DNA from: Cesiribacter sp.
GTDB taxonomy: Bacteria > Bacteroidota > Bacteroidia > Cytophagales > Cyclobacteriaceae
Assembly: GCA_030147305.1 (NCBI GenBank)
Contig: JASLAE010000284.1
Coordinates: forward strand, 1 to 5,345
Reading direction: 5' to 3'
Length of the DNA: 5,345 bases
The translations under genes were made by a program, and so were the position numbers. Below, one piece after another: positions 1 through 5,345 of the stretch; within the stretch, counting starts at the first letter, position 1, and every line of letters begins with the position of its first letter. The notes below the pieces were generated by a model. The model searched no databases. It was not told where the DNA came from and was given only the letters and a program-made list of their open reading frames with translations.

Positions 1-221
1 GTCCATGGTGTCCATTGGGTGCATCGTCTATCTGGGGTATAAAGAGTATGCCCGGTGGGGGCAGGTGTTTCTACAACGCTCAACTGTCTTTCAAGTTGGC
101 TCACCTCTGTTATAAAGATTTGAGTATCAGAAAATAAGAAATTCGGATATTCGCCACCACCATTCCCTACTTGTTTGAGTTGGTACAAACTGGGTCCCGG
201 GTAATTATTCTGTATTCCCAT
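1..221 (-). CDS. Possible 5' end of an unrecognised divergent gene, cut by the left edge
   Basis: On the minus strand a frame opens with ATG at 221-219, begins MGIQNNYPGPSLYQL, and runs 73 codons to the window edge without a stop. An in-frame TGA lies five codons upstream of the ATG, so this is the first available start. The predicted N-terminus is hydrophilic, rich in N, G, P, Q and T, with no signal peptide or membrane segment and no motif that I recognise. Codon use is mixed and not strongly diagnostic, and no clear ribosome binding site precedes the start. A random frame of this length would stay open only a few percent of the time, but six frames were open to inspection. Two plus-strand frames are also open from the left edge, to stops at 113-115 and 135-137, and could instead be the tail of an upstream gene. 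Treat this as a candidate only. Confidence 0.35.
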   Translation of the reverse strand, partial: MGIQNNYPGPSLYQLKQVGNGGGEYPNFLFSDTQIFITEVSQLERQLSVVETPAPTGHTLYTPDRRCTQWTPW

Positions 222-307
222 ATCTAAACCAAATCAAATTACGTAGAATAAAATATCAGGAATCTTAAACATCCCTCCCGGAGATATCTTAAATCGAAAA
301 CTCAACC
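222..307. promoter_or_regulatory. AT-rich upstream region, probably carrying the promoter of the AsmA-like gene
   Basis: These 86 bases separate the AsmA-like start from the candidate divergent start and are clearly more AT-rich than the genes. I found no exact match to the Bacteroidota promoter pattern (TTTG with a TAnnTTTG element) on either strand. TAGAAT at 244-249 is a loose -10-like hexamer on the plus strand without a convincing -35 partner. On the minus strand GTAATTTG (RC of about 236-243) is a one-off match to TAnnTTTG. An 8-bp palindrome, AGATATCT, lies at 282-289, just upstream of the start. The promoter role is inferred from position alone. If the divergent reading frame is not real, the whole of 1-307 is noncoding or holds only the tail of an upstream gene. 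Confidence 0.25.
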
Positions 308-3300
308 ATGACCCCATCGGTAAAGGCAGCCTTGAGTAGTAAATTCCTAAAAGTTACTGCAGTGGTGCTTGGGTGTATTTTATGTCTGTTCCTGATCGCT
401 ACTATATTGCTGCTGACAGTTCTGGAACCTTATGCTGCCCGCTACCTTAAAAAGCAGGTAGTTGAAAATACAGACGGACTCTACCAGCTAGCGTTTGAGG
501 ATATTGAAATTGACCTGTTTACCACCACGCTGCAGTTGAAGCAGGTACATCTGTACCCCGATACAAACAGATACAGGCAGCTAAAAGCGGGAGGCGATGG
601 GGCTGCCATGTTGTTTGAACTGGAGGCAACACAATTCAGGATTGAACGGCTTGATATTATCGATGCGATTTTTCAAAAGCATCTACGCATGGAAACCCTG
701 TTCCTGGAAAAACCCGAAATCACCCTACTCATGGACGGCGCAGCAGGCTCCCAACAAAAGAAGGACACTAAAGCTGCAGCCGCTATTTCTTCCCTCCACA
801 TCGGTGAGCTAAACATCACCGATGCGAGCATTCGCAGCAAAGCACTTACTGAAAAGAACACACAGCTGCATGCACTCCACCAGCTTTCTTTGCTTGTACA
901 CCAGCTAGAGGCAGATTTTGGAAGCAAGCAGGAGATTCACCAGCAATTTAAAGCCCGTGATGTAGCGCTTACAGCAGACAATTACACCTTCCAGTCGGCT
1001 GACAGCGTCTATAAAGCTGGAATTGGTCAGTTTACGTATGCTTCTGCAACGGAAAAGCTACTACTGAAAAATGCAGTGCTTACGCCAAACCCTACAGCCA
1101 ACGAGGCATTGGATTCCGATAACGCTTACGCCAGCCTGTTTAAACTTAATGCACCAGAGCTTCAGATCACCGGCCTAAAGCTAATGGAAGCCTTCCAGCA
1201 TAAAGCGCTTGTGCTGGACCAGATCATAATGGAAGATTATGCATTGGAGATACTTGAAAGCACAGGAACAAAACCGGATACTGCTGCCCTGGCTCGCGAC
1301 CAGCTCTATGCCAGGGCCTCAGCATATGTGGAGGAGGTACAAGTGGATGAATTCATTGTTGCAGGGGCACGGATTGCCTATTTCAGCCAGGCTGATGCAA
1401 AGAATCCGGTGCATGAAATCAACAGACTTAGTATTAATTTACAGGAGCTGCAGCTGGATTCGGCAACCCTCTTTACACCAAAAAGCAATCTGCCCGTTCA
1501 GGAAATCTCTGTGAGCGCAGAACAGTATAATTTTAAAGATGCAAAGGGCCCTTATAGGGTTCAGGCTGGTTATATGGCTTTATCCAGTAAGAAAAAGTCA
1601 TTGGAGCTGAATTCCATCCTGGTGAATGGTGATTGGGATAAAAACAGAGAGCTTAAGCAAACAGGTCAGGCAGCTGCAGTGCTTTATAGCCTCGACCTGT
1701 CAAAAATTACTTTTCGGGAAATTGATTTCATGCAGGCCATAAAGGATCAAAAGCTGCTGATAAGCAGTGTTGTACTTGTATCACCTGGCTTAAGCATGCG
1801 CGCAGATCCCAGCATAAGTACTCTCCTGCCCGATAATCAGGATCGCGGTATCTATCAGCGACTTTCACCCCTGCTGAAAGAAATCCTGGTAGACAAGATC
1901 ACGGTACAAGATGCCTCTTATTCCCAATATACCGGCGCTCCGGGAACCCCGGCAGTACAGTTGCTGAAAGAAGCTTCCCTGCAGGTAACTTCCCTCAAGC
2001 TGGATTCTCTGTTTTTCCAACAGGAGGCGCTCCTATTGCCAGTAGAAGAATTAATGCTGACGGCCCAAAATTATCAGTATAGGATGCCCGACAATAAGCA
2101 GACTTTTGCCCTGAACAGCCTCCGGTACAGCACACGGACGCAGGTGCTCAATGCCAGTGGTATTGACGTCGCTGCTAAACCTGCTTCTGGCAATCTTTTT
2201 GAAACCGCCACCAAAGACCAGCCCAGCCAGTATGACATTACAGCAAAAACCTTCAGCATAACAGGACTGGATCTGGTAAAAGCTGTTAATTCCGGACGCC
2301 TGGAAGTTAATGAAGTAGTCCTCAGGCAACCCACCATTGTTTTAGTACAGGACCGGAACATAAGCGAAGCAAAAAATAGTGATGAAAGTTTAGAAAACAG
2401 CACTGAAAGTATGTTCGAGCTGTTTAGCCCTATTTCCGCAAAATCCATTCTGCTGGAAGAAGGCACGGTCACCCTTCATGAAAAGCAGGATAGTGTATAC
2501 CGCACACAATTGCTTAAGCAGGTCTCTGCCACCCTTACCGGCCTTAACCTTACTCAAAACAAGGTTTCTGAGCTGGACAATACCTTACCCTTTGAAAATC
2601 TGTCCCTTTCAGCCAAAGATTATACCTATCAATCGCTCGACAGCGTGTATACGATTACCCTGGACAGCCTGCACTACTCCAGCCGGCAACAGCAGCTGCG
2701 GGCACGCCTGTTCAGGGTTGCAGCAGACAAAGCAATACACGAAAAAATAAAAGCAGCTGCCACTGGGGAGGCCAGTCGCAACCTCTTTGATATTACTGCC
2801 CGTAATTTCAGCATGAGTGGTTTTGATATCGTGGATGCCTACGGAACCGGCAGATTTAACATAGCAGAAATGGTTCTCACTGAACCTGAAGTGATCATCC
2901 TGCAGGATCAGAATGTGCCCGAAGAACCAGAAGATATCGCAGAAGAATCTGCCAGGGCTAAGGCTGGTAACAGTGAAACAAGTATTGAAAAAGATGATGA
3001 CAGTGCTGCTGCCCTGGACCAGGTAGCAGAAATAGTAGAAGGCTTTCGCGTAGAACGGATACGAGTGGAAAGAGGCCGGTTTCAATTTAATATATTGGAA
3101 GATACTGTAGAGCGAAGCCAGCTACTGGAGCAGGTATCATTAACACTAAATCAGTTGAGGCTGGTCTCAATGGAGGCTAATGATCCCTTGAATATGTTTG
3201 CCATTTCCGACCTGGATGTGCTGATCAAAGATTACTCCTTCCTGACCCCTGACAGTCTATATGTTTTTAGCGTTGATGAAATCAGAAGTTCGCTGGCAAC

Positions 3301-4261
3301 CCAGTCGCTGCGAATAAAGAATATTCGGCTAACTCCTGAGTTCGATAAAGAAACATTTCAGGAACAGCTTTCTTATGCTGCTGATCGTTATGATCTGAAC
3401 GTACCGGAAATTCTGCTGAAGGGCACCAATTTAAGTTTGCTGTTCAACCAGCAGCGCATCGTGGCCACTGATATGATTATTGTGAAGCCGGAAGCAGATA
3501 TCTACCGGGACAACAGGCTTGAGCGAGATCCGGACAAAACGCCCCCAACCCTGCAAAGAATGCTCCGGCAGGCAGGGCTTTACCTTAAACTGGATTCCGT
3601 AACAGTACAGGAAGGTAAAATCATTTACTCCGAAATTGCACCGAATGGCACTGCGCCAGGTGTAATAAGCCTGGAGCATATGAACATTGCCTTTACCAAT
3701 GTCACGAATGACTCTCTTTTGATTCAGGACAACAGCATAGCCACGGCCAGACTTGAAACCATGCTGATGGGCGAAAGTAAATTAGTGGCCGACTTTATCT
3801 TCCACCTCGACCATCCTGAGGATCTATATACATACGAAGGCTCGATGCAGCCCATGAAATTCAGCGAATTCAATCCACTGACCGAAGACTATATGTTTGT
3901 GGCGCTAAAGAGCGGGCTCATAGAACAAACCAATTTTTCAGTAATTGCCAATGAGCACATGTCAACAGGCCAAATGAACTTTCTTTATAAAGATCTTAAG
4001 ATCTCCCTGATTGACAAAAAGAATCCGGATAACAGAGGCTTTAAATACAAAGCAGGGACCTGGCTGGTCAACAACCTGATCGTTAAGTCTAACAATCCCG
4101 GTGGCCTGGGAGGATTCAGTAAAGGTGACATTAGTGTAGACCGTCACTATGGCAAATCGGTTTTTAACCACATGAGTCAGTCCATGCTGAGCGGCATCAT
4201 TTCCAGCCTTTTACCAGGCCTGGTTGAAACCGTTGTCTATAAATTCACAGACCTGCCTTAA
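308..4261 (+). CDS. Large inner-membrane-anchored AsmA-like protein with six tandem repeats
   Basis: The product has 1317 residues. A short basic N-terminus (K6, K12, K15) precedes a single hydrophobic segment at about residues 17-39, predicting an N-in signal anchor with the rest in the periplasm. The segment at 59-84 resembles the usual start of AsmA-family proteins (Y, then alternating hydrophobics with DLF, ending in YPD). Six copies of a ~180-residue unit fill residues 59 to about 1145. The C-terminus (about 1146-1317) looks like the AsmA-like C-terminal region of Bacteroidota proteins, with a GQMNFLYKDLKISLID strand pair and a final hydrophobic, helix-like stretch near 1290-1310. AsmA-family proteins (AsmA, TamB, YhdP, YdbH) act in the envelope, and several are linked to phospholipid transport to the outer membrane; such a role here is inference. 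ATG 308 is the first start after an in-frame stop at 290-292. GGAG at 280-283 is too far upstream to serve as a normal ribosome binding site. The gene stands alone, convergent with its downstream neighbour. The family call is firm; the substrate is unknown. Confidence 0.9.
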   Translation: MTPSVKAALSSKFLKVTAVVLGCILCLFLIATILLLTVLEPYAARYLKKQVVENTDGLYQLAFEDIEIDLFTTTLQLKQVHLYPDTNRYRQLKAGGDGAAMLFELEATQFRIERLDIIDAIFQKHLRMETLFLEKPEITLLMDGAAGSQQKKDTKAAAAISSLHIGELNITDASIRSKALTEKNTQLHALHQLSLLVHQLEADFGSKQEIHQQFKARDVALTADNYTFQSADSVYKAGIGQFTYASATEKLLLKNAVLTPNPTANEALDSDNAYASLFKLNAPELQITGLKLMEAFQHKALVLDQIIMEDYALEILESTGTKPDTAALARDQLYARASAYVEEVQVDEFIVAGARIAYFSQADAKNPVHEINRLSINLQELQLDSATLFTPKSNLPVQEISVSAEQYNFKDAKGPYRVQAGYMALSSKKKSLELNSILVNGDWDKNRELKQTGQAAAVLYSLDLSKITFREIDFMQAIKDQKLLISSVVLVSPGLSMRADPSISTLLPDNQDRGIYQRLSPLLKEILVDKITVQDASYSQYTGAPGTPAVQLLKEASLQVTSLKLDSLFFQQEALLLPVEELMLTAQNYQYRMPDNKQTFALNSLRYSTRTQVLNASGIDVAAKPASGNLFETATKDQPSQYDITAKTFSITGLDLVKAVNSGRLEVNEVVLRQPTIVLVQDRNISEAKNSDESLENSTESMFELFSPISAKSILLEEGTVTLHEKQDSVYRTQLLKQVSATLTGLNLTQNKVSELDNTLPFENLSLSAKDYTYQSLDSVYTITLDSLHYSSRQQQLRARLFRVAADKAIHEKIKAAATGEASRNLFDITARNFSMSGFDIVDAYGTGRFNIAEMVLTEPEVIILQDQNVPEEPEDIAEESARAKAGNSETSIEKDDDSAAALDQVAEIVEGFRVERIRVERGRFQFNILEDTVERSQLLEQVSLTLNQLRLVSMEANDPLNMFAISDLDVLIKDYSFLTPDSLYVFSVDEIRSSLATQSLRIKNIRLTPEFDKETFQEQLSYAADRYDLNVPEILLKGTNLSLLFNQQRIVATDMIIVKPEADIYRDNRLERDPDKTPPTLQRMLRQAGLYLKLDSVTVQEGKIIYSEIAPNGTAPGVISLEHMNIAFTNVTNDSLLIQDNSIATARLETMLMGESKLVADFIFHLDHPEDLYTYEGSMQPMKFSEFNPLTEDYMFVALKSGLIEQTNFSVIANEHMSTGQMNFLYKDLKISLIDKKNPDNRGFKYKAGTWLVNNLIVKSNNPGGLGGFSKGDISVDRHYGKSVFNHMSQSMLSGIISSLLPGLVETVVYKFTDLP
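482..3742 (+). repeat. Six tandem ~180-residue protein repeats within the AsmA-like gene
   Basis: Three blocks recur in fixed order. Block A is a tyrosine-led strand pair, typically YxF/Y, D-S-x-Y, Y-S/A-S, ending in P or A. Full copies lie at residues 226-260, 407-441, 589-623, 772-806 and 976-1010, and the half copy 59-84 matches the second half of A. Block B is 41 residues and aligns without gaps in all six copies, starting at 103, 278, 460, 642, 827 and 1028; it opens with an aromatic, usually has G or an equivalent plus a hydrophobic/acidic run near positions 12-14, and most copies have P near position 34 and D at 41. Block C starts at 163, 344, 526, 709, 913 and 1093 with alternating strand pattern (for example VDKITVQDASY, VERIRVERGRF, LDSVTVQEGKI). 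Copies are 175-185 residues apart, stretching to about 201-204 where an acidic linker is inserted. The similarity is at protein level; no long nucleotide repeat was seen. Confidence 0.85.
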
Positions 4262-4303
4262 ACAGGCAAGCTGTAATGATTATCTTGTATGCAGGCCTGT
4301 TTT
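4260..4303. terminator. Candidate bidirectional terminator between convergent genes
   Basis: AAACAGGC at 4260-4267 pairs perfectly with GCCTGTTT at 4295-4302, closing a 27-base loop that could pair further inside (CTG 4271-4273 with CAG 4292-4294). The right arm runs into four T residues (4300-4303) on the plus strand, and the left arm gives a short T run on the minus strand, as expected for a shared terminator in the 44-base gap between converging genes. A competing small hairpin, TGCCT 4254-4258 with AGGCA 4264-4268, overlaps the plus-strand stop codon. The loop is long and the T tract short, so efficiency is uncertain. Confidence 0.45.
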
Positions 4304-4305
4304 AC

Positions 4306-5345
4306 TTATTGAGCCGCTACGGGCACCAGCTTATAAATGCGGGCAGGATCTTCTACAGCGATGTATAAAAATCCATCAGGGCTCATCTTTACATTCCGGA
4401 GTCTGCCTACATTTTTTAGCAGTTGCTCTTCTTTCGCTACTTTATTACCATCATTACCATCCAGTTCGGTACGGTTCAGGTATTTGAAGCGCAGGGAACC
4501 GGAAAGTAAATTCCCCTCCCAGCCTTTGTAGCGGTCTCCGGTTACGAAAACCATTCCGGATGGTGCAATCGACGGGGTCCATTGCTGCAAGGGTTGCTGC
4601 ATGCCAGGGGCCTCTGTTTTATCAGTGAGGATGGTACCGTCGTAATCAATCCCATAAGAGATTGCGGGCCACCCATAGTTTGTTCCTGCCTGAACAAGAT
4701 TGATCTCATCGCCTCCCCTGGGGCCATGCTCATGTGCCCACAGCTGCCCGCTTTCCGGGTGGAAAGCCATACCTTGTGGGTTGCGGTGACCATAGGAATA
4801 GATAGAGGCCTGTGCCTGCCCTTTACCCACAAATGGATTGTCTGCGGGAATGCTGCCATCGTCTTTGATGCGGTGAATCTTACCGGCACCTCGTTCCAGG
4901 CTTTGGGGATTCTCGTCGTGATTGCCTCTGTCACCTACGGAAACATAGAGATACCCATCGGGGCCAAAAGCCATCCGGGACCCATAGTGGTGCTGTGTAG
5001 TCGCATAAGGCAGGGCTTCAAATATCTTTTTTTGCTCGCTCAGGGTATTACCCTCAAGCTTCGCCCGCGTCACGGCTGTAGTAGACAAGGTTTCGCCCCC
5101 CTCCTCTTTTACTGCAGAATAGGTGAGATAAATAAACTGGTTATTGCTAAAATCCGGGTGTAGGGCCACATCCAAAAGACCCCCCTGCCCTTTTGCCAGC
5201 ACGGGAGGAACTCCTTTAATTGCCTGGGCCTTGCCATCTGCGCCTACCCGGTAAAGGGTGCCGCCGATTTCTGTAACCAGTATACTTCCATCTGGCAGAA
5301 ACGCCATTCCCCAGGGCACCTGTCCAAAACCCTCAGCTACCAGAT
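4306..5345 (-). CDS. PQQ-dependent soluble aldose/glucose-sorbosone dehydrogenase, 5' end cut by the window
   Basis: This is a six-bladed beta-propeller quinoprotein of the glucose/sorbosone dehydrogenase family (YliI/Asd type), which oxidises aldose sugars in the periplasm with PQQ and calcium. Counting the codon at 5319 as residue 1, the family motifs are: PWGMAFLPDG (2-11), GQGGLLDVALHPDF (44-57), HHYGSR (110-115), PDG-LYVSVGDRG (120-132), GHRNPQG (177-183), HEHGPRGGDEIN (196-207), NYGWP (214-218), WTPSIAPSGM (247-256) and GRLRNV with a following PDG (305-316). H111 aligns with the general-base histidine of Acinetobacter soluble glucose dehydrogenase (His144); R306 and R308 lie where PQQ-contacting arginines are found. 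No key motif is missing. The frame stays open to the right edge with 8 further codons (LVAEGFGQ) that fit the family, so GTG 5319 is an internal valine and not the start. The visible 345 codons are most of a ~350-390 residue protein; the missing part should hold a signal peptide. The actual sugar cannot be told from sequence. Confidence 0.95.
   Translation of the reverse strand, partial: LVAEGFGQVPWGMAFLPDGSILVTEIGGTLYRVGADGKAQAIKGVPPVLAKGQGGLLDVALHPDFSNNQFIYLTYSAVKEEGGETLSTTAVTRAKLEGNTLSEQKKIFEALPYATTQHHYGSRMAFGPDGYLYVSVGDRGNHDENPQSLERGAGKIHRIKDDGSIPADNPFVGKGQAQASIYSYGHRNPQGMAFHPESGQLWAHEHGPRGGDEINLVQAGTNYGWPAISYGIDYDGTILTDKTEAPGMQQPLQQWTPSIAPSGMVFVTGDRYKGWEGNLLSGSLRFKYLNRTELDGNDGNKVAKEEQLLKNVGRLRNVKMSPDGFLYIAVEDPARIYKLVPVAAQ

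Noticed and set aside
63..106. Nested stem-loop (AGGTG with CACCT, and CAACT 81-85 with AGTTG 94-98)
   Set aside because: The stems are only 5 bp with large gaps and no T tract or known RNA motif; this is within chance expectation.
1..137. Plus-strand frames open from the left edge to stops at 113-115 and 135-137, as the tail of an upstream gene
   Set aside because: At 37 and 44 codons they are too short to judge, have no recognisable motif, and compete with the longer minus-strand frame; neither was annotated.
2609..3085. Minus-strand open frame of 158 codons inside the AsmA-like gene
   Set aside because: It is antisense to repeat units 4 and 5, which are conserved at protein level on the plus strand; the translation is an aromatic- and cysteine-rich shadow.
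3991..4004. 14-bp perfect palindrome AGATCTTAAGATCT
   Set aside because: It lies inside the conserved C-terminal coding region (KDLKIS), is a single copy and has no flanking signal, so it is best explained by codon coincidence.
4582..5163. Plus-strand open frame of 193 codons
   Set aside because: It lies wholly antisense to the dehydrogenase, whose motifs are unmistakable, and its translation shows no family features.
5317..5319. GTG at 5319 as the start of the sugar dehydrogenase gene
   Set aside because: The frame continues upstream to the window edge with LVAEGFGQ, which matches the family's usual lead-in to PWGMAFLPDG, so this is an internal valine codon in a gene cut by the window.

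Overview
The window (about 45% GC by eye) holds two well-supported genes in convergent orientation and a short, poorly resolved stretch at its left edge. The large AsmA-like protein with a Bacteroidota-type C-terminus, the lack of a usable Shine-Dalgarno sequence in front of it, and the style of the neighbouring sugar dehydrogenase suggest a member of the Bacteroidota, perhaps a Cytophagales-type organism. That assignment is inference; no rRNA or other marker is present.

Layout. 1-307 contains no certain gene. A minus-strand frame stays open from an ATG at 221 to the left edge (73 codons) and may be the 5' end of a divergent gene that I do not recognise. The 86 bases at 222-307 would then be a shared divergent upstream region. 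308-4261 (+) encodes a 1317-residue membrane-anchored AsmA-family protein built of six tandem copies of a roughly 180-residue unit followed by an AsmA-like C-terminal domain. 4262-4305 is a 44-base convergent gap, and an 8-bp inverted repeat flanking it may act as a terminator. 4306-5345 (-) encodes nearly all of a soluble PQQ-dependent aldose (glucose/sorbosone) dehydrogenase; its N-terminus lies beyond the right edge.

The two genes do not form an operon and nothing in the sequence links their functions. Both products are expected in the cell envelope: the AsmA-like protein anchored in the inner membrane and reaching into the periplasm, and the dehydrogenase exported to the periplasm. The most notable structure is the regular internal repetition of the AsmA-like protein, which fits a long repeated beta-groove (bridge-like lipid-transfer) architecture. 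I saw no mobile element, CRISPR array, RNA gene or defence-type system.
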